Shown: one piece after another, positions 7,596 through 15,820 of the stretch
How positions within the stretch are numbered: the stretch's first letter is position 1
How the letters are laid out: every line of letters begins with the position of its first letter
NCBI GenBank assembly: GCA_051744845.1
Contig: JBNJDJ010000038.1
Coordinates: 1-18,745 of the forward strand
DNA: 18,745 nt
Source of the DNA: JBNJDJ01 sp051744845
GTDB lineage: Bacteria > Bacillota > Clostridia > Peptostreptococcales > Acidaminobacteraceae
Direction of reading: 5' to 3'
Translations under genes and position numbers: made by a program
Notes under the pieces: generated by a model
Databases searched by the model: none
What the model saw: only the letters and a program-made list of their open reading frames with translations
Told to the model about the DNA's origin: nothing

Positions 7596-9377
7596 TTATA
7601 AATCAAATTGCTTTTTATATAACTTATAATATTTACCTTTCTTTTTTAATAATTGATTATGAGTTCCCATCTCATAGATTTCACCATTTTCTAAATATAT
7701 AATCCTATCTACATCTTTAATAGTAGATAAACGATGAGCAATTATAAAACTCGTTCTATTTTCAATTAAATCATTAATAGTTTTTTGAATAATAACCTCT
7801 GTTTCTGTGTCAATAGAGCTTGTTGCTTCGTCTAAAACAAAAAATTTAGGATTACTTATTATAGCTCTTGCAAAAGAAATTAATTGTTTTTGTCCTGTTG
7901 ATAGCATACCTCCATTTTCACCAACATTAAAGTCATAACCACCATCAAGTTTTTGGATGAATTGATGTGCATTAACTAATTTAGCAGCTTCTATAACTTC
8001 TTCATCAGTTGTATCTATTTTACCGTAACGTATATTTTCTCTAATAGTAGTGTTTTTTAATTGAGGGTTTTGTAAAACATATCCAAGTTTTGAATGTAAC
8101 CATTTTAAACTTCTTTTACGATAGTCTTTTCCATCAATTAATATCTTGCCTTCAGTAGGTTCATAAAATCTACAAAACAAATTAACAATTGTACTTTTAC
8201 CAGAACCTGTTTCACCAACAAAAGCAATTGTTTCACCGGCTTTTACTTTCAAATTAAAATCACTTAAAACTGGCTCTCCTTTTTTATAACTAAAATTAAG
8301 TTTATCAAAAATCACTTCACCTTTTATTGAATCAACCGTTTCATGCTTTTGTTCATATATTTTTTTAACAAACTCTGTATCCTTAACATCAATTGGCTCT
8401 TCTAATAATTCGATAATTCTTTCTCCGGCTGCTTGAGCCGATAATAACTCAGAAAAAATACGCGATAGCTCACGAATCGGTTGGAAAAGTTTTTGAGTAT
8501 AGGTAATAAAAAGTACTAAAGTTCCATAAGTAATAACCTTATTCATTACTGCTTGTCCGCCAAAATTAAGTGCTAAAACTGTTCCAATCATACCAAAAAA
8601 TAAAACTAATGGCATATACATAGATGAAACAAAATATGCATGTACTGATTTATTTTTCATTTTATCACTTAGTTTCTTAAATTCTGATGTGTTTTTTTCT
8701 TCAATACCTAAAGTTTTTGATGTTATAGCACCTGAAATTCCTTCACTAAAAGCTCCTGTAACAGAAGAATTAAGCTTTCTTACAATTCTAAAAGCTTTTA
8801 AGATCTGTTTTTGAAACTTAAAACTAATAAATACAAGTACTGGGACAATTGATAATGCAATTATTGCTAAACGGAAATTAATATATAACATAATCCCAAT
8901 TGTTCCTAGCATAAAAGAAAGTCCCCAAATTAAATCAACTAATCCCCATGCTACTGCTGGAGCAAGTTTTCTAACATCAGAGATAACTCTAGCAATTATT
9001 TTTCCTTTAGGCTTTTTGTCATAATATGAAAGTGATAGTTCTTGTAGCTTATTAAAGGCCTTTTTTCTTAATATATAACTTAACCACATTTCTATTTTAC
9101 CTGCTTGTAAAATGAAAAAATAAACTAATAATGAAATAGCTAATATTATCAAAAAATACTTTATTAAATATATTTCAAATCCTTCTAAACTTTTTTGTAC
9201 AATAAATCTATCTATTGCTTGTTTTAACATAAAAGGAACTGCTATTTCTAAGCCTGCAATAGCAAACATTGATAAAATAACATAAATAATTTCCTTTTTT
9301 AAACTTTTTAAATGTCCTATTATCTTTTTCCAAATATCTAAATTATACTTCCTAATATCTTCTTTTGTAGTTTCCAT
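7596..9377 (-). CDS. ABC exporter half-transporter, subunit with the catalytic glutamate (YheH/BmrD-like)
   Basis: A 593-residue half-transporter with an N-terminal six-helix exporter domain (about 25-320) and a C-terminal ATPase. Walker A is GETGSGKS (388-395), the Walker B end is LDE with catalytic Glu517, and the switch is His547. Its signature motif is LSTGQ (492-496) instead of LSGGQ. In a heterodimer this pairs with the defective Walker B of the neighbouring subunit to make one degenerate ATP site, as in LmrCD, BmrCD and TM287/288. It would export drugs, lipids or peptides. I prefer ATG 9377, preceded by GGTG six bases upstream, to GTG codons at 9389 and 9386. The gap to the first subunit gene is 27 bases, so the two are one operon. 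Confidence 0.92.
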   Translation of the reverse strand: METTKEDIRKYNLDIWKKIIGHLKSLKKEIIYVILSMFAIAGLEIAVPFMLKQAIDRFIVQKSLEGFEIYLIKYFLIILAISLLVYFFILQAGKIEMWLSYILRKKAFNKLQELSLSYYDKKPKGKIIARVISDVRKLAPAVAWGLVDLIWGLSFMLGTIGIMLYINFRLAIIALSIVPVLVFISFKFQKQILKAFRIVRKLNSSVTGAFSEGISGAITSKTLGIEEKNTSEFKKLSDKMKNKSVHAYFVSSMYMPLVLFFGMIGTVLALNFGGQAVMNKVITYGTLVLFITYTQKLFQPIRELSRIFSELLSAQAAGERIIELLEEPIDVKDTEFVKKIYEQKHETVDSIKGEVIFDKLNFSYKKGEPVLSDFNLKVKAGETIAFVGETGSGKSTIVNLFCRFYEPTEGKILIDGKDYRKRSLKWLHSKLGYVLQNPQLKNTTIRENIRYGKIDTTDEEVIEAAKLVNAHQFIQKLDGGYDFNVGENGGMLSTGQKQLISFARAIISNPKFFVLDEATSSIDTETEVIIQKTINDLIENRTSFIIAHRLSTIKDVDRIIYLENGEIYEMGTHNQLLKKKGKYYKLYKKQFDL

Positions 9378-9404
9378 TTTTTTCACCACTCTTTATATCT
9401 ATAT

Positions 9405-11168
9405 TTACAAACTCATTTCTTCTAATAAATCATTTGATAAACTTTGCATTTTATATGTGTCTTTATAAAAACCCGACTCTTTCATTAAAGATTCGTGGTT
9501 CCCACGTTGCTTAATTTCTCCATCTCCTAAAACAACTATCTTGTCTGCTTTTATAATTGATGATACTTTATGAGAAATAATTATTTGAGTAATATCGTTA
9601 TAATTTTCTTTTAAATTTTCTCTAATAATCATATCTGTTTCATTATCAACAGCACTTAAAGAATCATCTAATATTAAAATCTCTGGCTTATTAATTAATG
9701 CTCTTGCAATAGCTAATCGCTGTTTTTGTCCACCAGATAAAGATACCCCGTCTTCTCCAACTAGAGTATCGTACTTTTCTTTAAACTCTTCTATATTAGA
9801 TCTAATATTTGCAATTTCACTTGCAATTATAACATCTTCTTTAGTCAAATTATCACTTGATATTCCAATATTTTCTTTAACAGATTTACCAAAAAGATAT
9901 GGTTCTTGTAAAACAACTCCAAAATGTTTTCTTAAATGCTCTTTATTAGCTTTTTTAACTTCCTTAGAATCTATAGTAATACTTCCTTTATATGGATAAA
10001 AACCTAATAATAATTTTATTAAAGTTGTTTTTCCTGAACCTGTTTTTCCTAAGATTCCTACTGTTTCTCCTTTAGATATATTTAAATTAATATCTTTTAA
10101 AACTAAATCATTCTCATAAGCAAAGTTTAAATCTTTGATTTCTATCTCATTTCTAAATGTAGTTAATGTATCGTAATTTTCTTCAACTTTGAAATTTAAA
10201 ACTTCATCTATTCTTTCAATAGCTACTAAAGCTTTTCCTAAATCACTTAAAATTCTACCAAGAATACGGATAGGCCATACTATCATACCTGAGTAAGTAG
10301 TAAAAGCTACATAAGTACCTAAGGTGATTTCATTATTTATTGCCATAACAGAACCAACTGCAACAACAACCATAATTTGTAAATAACAAAGAAAATCTGA
10401 AGCTGCCCAAAATGAAGCAAGTATTCGAATTAATCGATAAGTTTTATCTCTAAACATTTTATTTTTCTTTTCAAATAAATCAATTTCTAAATCTTGATTA
10501 TTAAATGCTTTTACAACTCTAACTATTGATAAATTTTCTTGTAATACATCGGTTAATTCGCTTTCTGCTTCTTCTGAAATCTTAAAAATCTTTTTAACTT
10601 TTAAGAAAAAAACTGTTGAAAATCCTAAAACAATTGGTATTAAAATAACTGCATAAATAGCTAGTTTTGCGTTAAGACTAAACATTAACGAACCAATAAT
10701 AACTACCATAATAATAATTCTTACAATTTCAACTAATTGAATACCTAAAAATTTACGTACCATTTCAACATCTGATGTTGCTCTTTGCATAATATCGCCT
10801 GAATTCTTTTTAGTATGTACATCCATAGTAAAGTGTTGAATCCTACTATATAACTTATCTTTTAGCCGCTTTGCTGACCTTTGACTTGCAATCGCAATTG
10901 TATAGCCTTTAAAAAACTGAAAAGCACTTCGGACTAATGTAATCCCTATAATAACTAAAGATATTTTTAATAAATCTTTATCTAAATATTTTGTAAATAT
11001 ATTAAATGTCTCAACTTCTTTGTTTCCAATTACCGAATCAATTGTATATTTAATAATAATTGGTGTAACCATCATTGCTAATGTTGCAATAATAATCGAA
11101 AAGAAGGAAAGTAAAAACATTTTTTTATCTTTCTTAGTATATTTATATAATAACTTAATTTTTTCCAT
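9405..11168 (-). CDS. ABC exporter half-transporter, subunit with degenerate Walker B (YheI/BmrC-like)
   Basis: A 587-residue partner half-transporter with a six-helix domain (about 15-310) and an ATPase domain with Walker A GKTGSGKT (374-381), canonical signature LSGGQ (477-481) and switch His533. Walker B reads LILDD: Asp502 stands where the catalytic Glu should be. Together with the LSTGQ of the second subunit this marks a heterodimeric exporter with one active and one degenerate ATP site, which I infer from the two sequences. A GGGGG site about ten bases upstream of ATG 11168 sets the start. The gene is preceded by a long structured leader with a small peptide, which suggests attenuation control as known for bmrCD of Bacillus subtilis. 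Confidence 0.92.
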   Translation of the reverse strand: MEKIKLLYKYTKKDKKMFLLSFFSIIIATLAMMVTPIIIKYTIDSVIGNKEVETFNIFTKYLDKDLLKISLVIIGITLVRSAFQFFKGYTIAIASQRSAKRLKDKLYSRIQHFTMDVHTKKNSGDIMQRATSDVEMVRKFLGIQLVEIVRIIIMVVIIGSLMFSLNAKLAIYAVILIPIVLGFSTVFFLKVKKIFKISEEAESELTDVLQENLSIVRVVKAFNNQDLEIDLFEKKNKMFRDKTYRLIRILASFWAASDFLCYLQIMVVVAVGSVMAINNEITLGTYVAFTTYSGMIVWPIRILGRILSDLGKALVAIERIDEVLNFKVEENYDTLTTFRNEIEIKDLNFAYENDLVLKDINLNISKGETVGILGKTGSGKTTLIKLLLGFYPYKGSITIDSKEVKKANKEHLRKHFGVVLQEPYLFGKSVKENIGISSDNLTKEDVIIASEIANIRSNIEEFKEKYDTLVGEDGVSLSGGQKQRLAIARALINKPEILILDDSLSAVDNETDMIIRENLKENYNDITQIIISHKVSSIIKADKIVVLGDGEIKQRGNHESLMKESGFYKDTYKMQSLSNDLLEEMSL

Positions 11169-11187
11169 TGGTTTTAATCCCCCTTAT

Positions 11188-11244
11188 CAAAAAATAAAAA
11201 ATAGGCCTATTCCTATGGAAATTTTTAATATAAAAAAACCATAG
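11188..11244 (-). promoter_or_regulatory. Second terminator of the ABC leader with competing antiterminator arm
   Basis: On the minus strand ATAGG (11212-11216) pairs with CCTAT (11201-11205) around a six-base loop, followed by TTTTTTATTTTTT, which makes a terminator. An alternative pairing uses the same bases: CTATGG (11239-11244) with CCATAG (11213-11218), closing an A/T-rich inner hairpin. The two folds exclude each other, as in an attenuator. The coding gene starts 20 bases after the T-tract. Confidence 0.55.
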
Positions 11245-11260
11245 TACTTTGACTGAGTTT

Positions 11261-11296
11261 CAAAAAATAAAAAAACTACAGTCTTCAACCTATAGT
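11261..11296 (-). terminator. First terminator-like hairpin of the ABC exporter leader
   Basis: On the minus strand ACTATAG (11290-11296) and CTGTAGT (11275-11281) form a seven-pair stem with one U-G pair and an eight-base loop, followed at once by T7-A-T6. It lies inside the leader, upstream of the exporter genes, so it would be conditional. CAACC (11360-11364) could pair with GGTTG (11286-11290) to disrupt it. Confidence 0.65.
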
Positions 11297-11372
11297 AAAC
11301 TACTTATATTCAATTGTTTGCATTAAAAATCACAGATTTGAATACTTCTTAAACTAACTGGTTGTTATACTT

Positions 11373-11417
11373 CTATTTAGTTGCCCCCTCATTTAATGCT
11401 ACATTAATTAAAATCAT
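11373..11417 (-). CDS. 14-residue leader peptide upstream of the ABC exporter
   Basis: The mini-gene encodes MILINVALNEGATK and ends in TAG. It has one of the best ribosome binding sites in the window, GGAGG (11423-11427) five bases before the ATG, and follows a good promoter by about 36 bases of leader. Terminator-like hairpins and then the exporter genes lie downstream. This layout matches translation-dependent attenuation, in which a drug-stalled ribosome changes the fold of the downstream RNA, as described for the bmrB leader peptide of B. subtilis bmrCD. No sequence similarity to bmrB is claimed. It could also be a chance short frame, but the promoter, ribosome binding site and hairpins together argue against that. 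Confidence 0.6.
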   Translation of the reverse strand: MILINVALNEGATK

Positions 11418-11459
11418 TTTATCCTCCTTTTTATATAATATAATCTAATACCTGAAATT

Positions 11460-11487
11460 ATTATACTAAAACTTTTAATTTTTGCAA
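11460..11487 (-). promoter_or_regulatory. Sigma-A-type promoter of the ABC exporter operon
   Basis: TTGCAA (11482-11487) and TATAAT (11460-11465) on the minus strand are 16 bases apart. Transcription would start near 11453, upstream of the leader peptide. Confidence 0.65.
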
Positions 11488-11577
11488 GTATTAATTCGTT
11501 TTGTAATATACTTGTAACAAAGTTAAAATTCAATTCTGTTTATTATAGTTTATATATTTAATTATAATCATATTTAA

Positions 11578-11619
11578 AAACTCCATTTTAATAATACTTT
11601 TTTATTAAAATGAAGTTTT
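11578..11619 (-). terminator. Terminator after topB
   Basis: CATTTTAATAA (11584-11594) and its complement (11602-11612) form a perfect 11-bp stem with a seven-base loop. The stem continues past one mismatch into A5/T5 runs on either side. It lies 26 bases past the topB stop. Confidence 0.85.
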
Positions 11620-11638
11620 TAATTTTTCTCTTTTTAAA

Positions 11639-13687
11639 CTATTTAAAATCAATATCCCAACTAGTTAAATATTTACTTTCTTTTGGATTAATAATTAAGT
11701 TAAAGGTCCCAATATTTTTTATTTTAATTTTTTTATTTTTTAAAATGATTTTAGCTCTTCTCTTTGTGATAGTTCTATTGAATTTTTTCCATATATTATC
11801 TTTTTTCCATAAAGCAAATTTACAGTCATTATTAGAACAATAAAAGTTGACTTTACTTTCAAATACTGAACTTTCACAAATAGGACATTTTCCTATTTTT
11901 TCTTTATTATAATTTCTTTTATCATTTTTATATAATTTATTTTTTAATTTATCATTAACTTCTGTATTTTTTATAACTGTAGTTACATATGAATGAACTT
12001 TTTCAATATATTCATCTCTAGTATATTCACCTTTTCTTATAGCTTTTAGCTGAGTTTCCATTGATTTTGTTAATTCAATAGATTTTATTTTATCATCTAC
12101 AATTTCTTTGATTAAAATAATACCTTTTTCTAAAGCTATAAATCTTTTTTTTCTCTTTTTAATATATTTTTTCTTTTTTAACTTTTCAATAATATCTGCT
12201 TGAGTAGCAGGAGTACCTAGGTTATTTTTTTTCATAGACTTAATAATAGTTTGACCTGTATATCTTGGCTTTGGTTTAGTTTTCTTTTTTAATAAAATCA
12301 TATCATCTTTTTTAATTGATTTACCTTCTTCCCAACTTTTAGGTAAGGTATTTTCTTTTGTCTTTGAATCTACTTTTTTCCAACCTAAATCAACATCTTG
12401 AGATGCTTTAGTATAAAAATGATTTTCTTCAAATAAAATATAAGCTTTAGTCAAATCATATAAGTAATCACCCATATATTGTTCTAAAAATCTATTAGCT
12501 ACTAATTTATAGATATTTTTTTCTCTATTTGATAATCTATTAATATTTTTAGTTGTAGCTGTTGGAGTAATAGCTCTATGGGCATCAACTTTTTTATCGT
12601 TAAAGTTTTTTGAGCTAAACTTTAAATTTGATGTCTTTATTTCTTTTGTAATTTTATTTCCTATTGTTTTTTCTATACCATTAAATATCGATGAAATTTC
12701 ACCTTTCATAGCATTTTTTAAGTATCTACTATCACTTCTAGGATAGGAAAGTAGCTTATGCTTTTCATATAATCTTTGTGCTGTATTTAAAGTTGATTTA
12801 GGACTATAATTATATCTTTTATTTGCAGCCTGCTGTAAAGAAGATAAATCATATAATCTAGGTATTTTTTTCCTTTTCCTTTTTTTAGCTAATTTTTTAA
12901 TTAATGCTTTATCTTTTGAGTTTTTTAATTTTTTAAATAATAACTTCCCTTTTTCTAAATCAAAAAGTTTTGTGTTAGAAACTTTTCCATTTTTATAAAG
13001 CTTAGCTTTTTGTTTTTCAAATACTCCTTTTATTTCAAAATACTTTTTAGGTTTGAATTTTTTTCTTTCTAATTCTCTATCTACTATTAGTTTAAGTGTC
13101 GGTGTTTGTACTCTTCCTACACTATAAGTATCAGGATATAATATACTATAGAGTCTTGAAAAATTAATTCCCATAGACCAATCAATTATTGATCTAGTGA
13201 CTGCTTCATCATATAAGTTATCAAATTCATCTATTATTTTTCTATTATCAAAAGCTTTAATAAGTTCACTTTTTTCTTTTGTATCAAACCACATTCTTGT
13301 TACTTTAGTTTCTTTAGGAGGTCTAGAATAATAATATATTAATCTAAAAATTAATTCTCCTTCTCTATCTGCATCACATGCATTTACTATTTCATTAACA
13401 TCTTTTCTATGAATTAAATTTTTAATTATATTAAATTGTTCCTTTTTACCATTAGATACTTTATGTTTATATTTAGGTGGTATTAATGGTAAATCTTTCA
13501 ATCTCCACTTTTTAAATTTTTTATTATATTCATTAGGCATTAAAAGCTCTAAAATATGTCCATATCCCCAGGTAAAAATATAATTTTTTCCTTCTATATG
13601 TCCATTTTTCTTTTTTATATTTTTACCAAAAAATTTGGATAATTCTTTTCCCACATCTGGCTTTTCTGCAATAAATAACTTCTTCAT
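11639..13687 (-). CDS. topB: DNA topoisomerase III
   Basis: A 682-residue type IA topoisomerase that cuts one strand through a 5'-phosphotyrosine link and decatenates or relaxes DNA. The TOPRIM domain opens with LFIAEKP (Glu8) and holds DADREGE (Asp105, Asp107, Glu109) for Mg2+. VGRVQTPTLKLIVDRE (190-205) is a conserved active-site region, and SYPRSDSRY supplies the catalytic Tyr315. The C terminus has a four-cysteine zinc ribbon (CPIC...YCSNNDC) before a basic tail, which fits TopB of Firmicutes rather than the longer TopA. The lysine content is very high. ATG 13687 follows AGGAGA by seven bases. It stands alone between terminators with its own promoter. TopB is also found on mobile elements, but no other element genes are seen here. 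Confidence 0.93.
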   Translation of the reverse strand: MKKLFIAEKPDVGKELSKFFGKNIKKKNGHIEGKNYIFTWGYGHILELLMPNEYNKKFKKWRLKDLPLIPPKYKHKVSNGKKEQFNIIKNLIHRKDVNEIVNACDADREGELIFRLIYYYSRPPKETKVTRMWFDTKEKSELIKAFDNRKIIDEFDNLYDEAVTRSIIDWSMGINFSRLYSILYPDTYSVGRVQTPTLKLIVDRELERKKFKPKKYFEIKGVFEKQKAKLYKNGKVSNTKLFDLEKGKLLFKKLKNSKDKALIKKLAKKRKRKKIPRLYDLSSLQQAANKRYNYSPKSTLNTAQRLYEKHKLLSYPRSDSRYLKNAMKGEISSIFNGIEKTIGNKITKEIKTSNLKFSSKNFNDKKVDAHRAITPTATTKNINRLSNREKNIYKLVANRFLEQYMGDYLYDLTKAYILFEENHFYTKASQDVDLGWKKVDSKTKENTLPKSWEEGKSIKKDDMILLKKKTKPKPRYTGQTIIKSMKKNNLGTPATQADIIEKLKKKKYIKKRKKRFIALEKGIILIKEIVDDKIKSIELTKSMETQLKAIRKGEYTRDEYIEKVHSYVTTVIKNTEVNDKLKNKLYKNDKRNYNKEKIGKCPICESSVFESKVNFYCSNNDCKFALWKKDNIWKKFNRTITKRRAKIILKNKKIKIKNIGTFNLIINPKESKYLTSWDIDFK

Positions 13688-13729
13688 TTATTTATCTCCT
13701 AACAATTTATAATTAATTTCTTTAAACTT

Positions 13730-13758
13730 AGTATATCAAACATGTTTTTGTTTGTTAA
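13730..13758 (-). promoter_or_regulatory. Promoter of topB
   Basis: TTAACA (13753-13758) and TATACT (13730-13735) on the minus strand are 17 bases apart. The 10-bp perfect palindrome AAACATGTTT (13738-13747) lies in the spacer and could be an operator. Confidence 0.55.
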
Positions 13759-13784
13759 GCTATTTAATATTTTTTAATTAATTT

Positions 13785-13809
13785 AAAAAAGCCTCAAAGA
13801 GGCTTTTAA
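13785..13809 (-). terminator. Terminator after the lar operon
   Basis: AAAAGCCTC (13787-13795), loop AAA, GAGGCTTTT (13799-13807): a perfect nine-pair stem with a T-tract on the minus strand. It sits 42 bases past the larB stop and is symmetric enough to act in both directions. Confidence 0.92.
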
Positions 13810-13850
13810 TTACTATTAAATATTATTACTTTTTGATTTCCAATTTCTTT

Positions 13851-14597
13851 TTATAATTTATTAATCATACTAGCATTATAGGCTGCACCAAATCCATTGT
13901 CAATATTAACTACACTTACGCCGCTAGCACAACTATTTAACATAGATAATAACGCAGCTACGCCATTAAAACTTGTTCCATATCCAACACTTGTCGGTAC
14001 TGCGATAATTGGTTTATCAACCATGCCTCCAACGACACTAGCTAAAGCTGCTTCCATACCTGCAACAACTATGACTACTTTTGCCTGCCGGATTCTCTCA
14101 ATAGAGCCAAATAATCTATGAATACCTGCAACACCAACATCAGTAAATGTTTCTACTTTATTTCCTAAAATTTGAGCAGTCTCTTTTGCTTCTTCAACAA
14201 CAGGTAGGTCTGACGTACCTGCTGCAACAATAGCAATAAAATCATCAGATACCTCTAATAATTTGTTTTTAACAACAATGGTTCTTCCTAATTCATTATA
14301 TTTAGCTAAAGGTATATCATCCTTTATAGCATTATACATATCTTTAGAAGCCCTAGTTGCTAAAATATTTTCCCCTTTTTCATTCATAAATAAAATGATT
14401 TCTCTAACCTGTTTAACTGTTTTTTGTTCACAATAAATAATTTCAGGGTATCCAACACGCATTTCTCTATGATTATCTATTTTAGCAAAACCTAAGTCGG
14501 TAAAAGGTAAATTTTCTAACTTTTCAGTAGCTTCTTTTAAAGAAATTTTTTCTTCTTTTACACTTTCTAATAATTTTTTAATTTCTTCTTTATTCAT
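13851..14597 (-). CDS. larB: Nickel pincer cofactor biosynthesis protein LarB
   Basis: LarB carboxylates and hydrolyses nicotinic acid adenine dinucleotide to start synthesis of the nickel-pincer nucleotide (NPN) cofactor. The 248-residue protein has the LarB N-terminal region (LGFAKIDNHREMRVGYPEIIYC) and a PurE-like C-terminal domain from about residue 120, with VAAGTSDLPVVEEA, VVIVVAGMEAALASVVGGMV and VPTSVGYGTSFNGVAALLSMLNSCASG. Cys223 in the last motif lies where L. plantarum LarB has the cysteine that bonds to the pyridinium ring of its substrate. The ATG overlaps the end of larE by eight bases, with AGAGG five bases upstream, so translation is probably coupled. Last gene of the operon, followed by a terminator. 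Confidence 0.95.
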   Translation of the reverse strand: MNKEEIKKLLESVKEEKISLKEATEKLENLPFTDLGFAKIDNHREMRVGYPEIIYCEQKTVKQVREIILFMNEKGENILATRASKDMYNAIKDDIPLAKYNELGRTIVVKNKLLEVSDDFIAIVAAGTSDLPVVEEAKETAQILGNKVETFTDVGVAGIHRLFGSIERIRQAKVVIVVAGMEAALASVVGGMVDKPIIAVPTSVGYGTSFNGVAALLSMLNSCASGVSVVNIDNGFGAAYNASMINKL

Positions 14598-15393
14598 TAC
14601 TACCTCTTTTGTTTAAACTTCCCATTTTATATCCGCCTGCCTCAAATGCAACGTATTTAAAACCAATTTCTTTAAGTTTAAAAGAAATTTCATCTAATAA
14701 CTTTTCATCAAAAAGTTTATATCGTTCATCACGAGCTACTTCTATCCTTGCTAAATCACCATGTTTTCTTACTCTTAGACTTTTAATTCCTTTATCCATT
14801 AAGTAAACTTCTGCTTTTTCAATTAATCTTAAATCTTCATTAATTAATTTTACACCATGTGGTATCCGTGTTAATAAACAAGCATAAGCTGGTTTATCCC
14901 AAGTTTCTAGATTTAATAGTTTCGATGCTTTTCTAATCATATCTTTAGTCCATTTCAAATCTAACAAAGGACTTTTTACCTTTAATTCTTTTAATGCAAC
15001 CATACCTGGTCTATAATCTTTTGTATCATCAAAATTTGATCCATCAAATATTGTATTTATTTCTCTATTTTTAGCAAAACTAATTATTTGATTAAAAATT
15101 TCCTTTTTACATAAATAACATCGATTTTCAGGATTATTTTTTATAACTTCTGGAATTTCACTAACTTTTAAAATCTCATGTTTAATCCCAATAGTTTTCG
15201 CTAAACTTTTAGCTTCCTTGATTTCCCACTCAGGAATATAAGGAGAATCAATCGTAATAGCTAAAGCGTTACTCCCTAAAGCATCATAAGCAGCTTTAGC
15301 TACAAAAGTACTATCAACTCCTCCTGAAAATGCAATTGCGATTTTTTCATATTCTTTAATGTAAGACAATAATTCTTCATATTTTTTATTCAT
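14590..15393 (-). CDS. larE: ATP-dependent sulfur transferase LarE
   Basis: LarE adenylylates the dicarboxylated pyridine intermediate and inserts sulfur during NPN synthesis. The 267-residue protein carries the PP-loop SGGVDS (23-28), NRCYLCKKEIF (Cys92, Cys95), DGSNFDDTKDYRPG and KPAYACLLTRIPHG (Cys172). Cys172 is in the region of the sacrificial Cys176 of L. plantarum LarE. The additional CxxC suggests membership of the LarE class that binds a [4Fe-4S] cluster through three cysteines and is catalytic in sulfur transfer rather than sacrificial. That class assignment is my inference. AAAGGA precedes ATG 15393. The gene overlaps larC2 by eight bases upstream and larB by eight bases downstream. 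Confidence 0.94.
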   Translation of the reverse strand: MNKKYEELLSYIKEYEKIAIAFSGGVDSTFVAKAAYDALGSNALAITIDSPYIPEWEIKEAKSLAKTIGIKHEILKVSEIPEVIKNNPENRCYLCKKEIFNQIISFAKNREINTIFDGSNFDDTKDYRPGMVALKELKVKSPLLDLKWTKDMIRKASKLLNLETWDKPAYACLLTRIPHGVKLINEDLRLIEKAEVYLMDKGIKSLRVRKHGDLARIEVARDERYKLFDEKLLDEISFKLKEIGFKYVAFEAGGYKMGSLNKRGSNE

Positions 15394-15820
15394 TTATCTT
15401 TCCTTTATTAATTTCATTATATATCTCTTTAACTGAGCAATTATTTTCTTTTGCTAACTGTATACATTCACTATACTCAGGTTTAAAAGATACACACTCA
15501 CCTTTATAATAGAATTTCTTTAAATTAACCTTTCCATATTTAGTATTTACTTTTTCAAATTTTCTATTAAGCATGACTTTATCAACTTTATACTTTCTAA
15601 GACCACCTGTTGTTGTAAGCCTAAATAAACTCTCTTCTATTTTTAATACTTTTTCATAATCTACCAAAACAGACAATTTAACAGCCGGTCTTCCTTTTTT
15701 CATTATTATAGGAGTCTTATAAACATCTAATGCACCTTTATTAAAAAGTTGTTTTTCAATATGCTCATAGTACTCACTATTCATATCGTCAATATTAGTT
15801 TCAATAATTATTTGCTCTTT
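15386..15820 (-). CDS. larC: LarC C-terminal half (larC2), expressed by -1 frameshift from larC1
   Basis: This second frame encodes the LarC2 region that, with LarC1, inserts nickel into the pincer nucleotide (CTP-dependent nickel cyclometallase). A start codon occurs at 15784 (MNSEYYEH), but nothing resembling a ribosome binding site precedes it. The same frame read upstream gives IIIETNIDDMN, the conserved LarC segment that links the two halves, so the reading frame really enters from larC1. A shift at 15820 gives 275 residues of larC1 plus 144 of this frame, about 419 in total, close to normal LarC length. Recognisable LarC2 motifs are GALDVYKTPIIMKKGRPAVKLSVL and LTTTGGLRKYKVDKVMLNR. L. 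plantarum larC is likewise split and made by frameshifting. Confidence 0.9.
   Translation of the reverse strand, partial: KEQIIIETNIDDMNSEYYEHIEKQLFNKGALDVYKTPIIMKKGRPAVKLSVLVDYEKVLKIEESLFRLTTTGGLRKYKVDKVMLNRKFEKVNTKYGKVNLKKFYYKGECVSFKPEYSECIQLAKENNCSVKEIYNEINKGKINE

Larger units (their letters stand above)
11169..11638. other. 470-base region without a large gene: ABC leader plus topB terminator
   Basis: From right to left it holds the terminator of topB, a promoter, a 14-codon leader peptide, an inverted repeat TATTCAA/TTGAATA (11338-11344 and 11307-11313), and two terminator-like hairpins before the ABC genes. I see no remnant of a larger gene; every frame is broken by stops. Confidence 0.7.

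Noticed and set aside
11610..11843. Plus-strand frame of 77 codons over the end of topB
   Set aside because: It is antisense to topB, has no ribosome binding site and its Phe/Leu/Ile-rich content is what the complement of Lys-rich AT-rich coding gives.
15386..15784. larC2 as an independently translated gene
   Set aside because: There is no ribosome binding site, and conserved LarC linker residues lie upstream of its ATG in the same frame, so expression by frameshift from larC1 is better supported.
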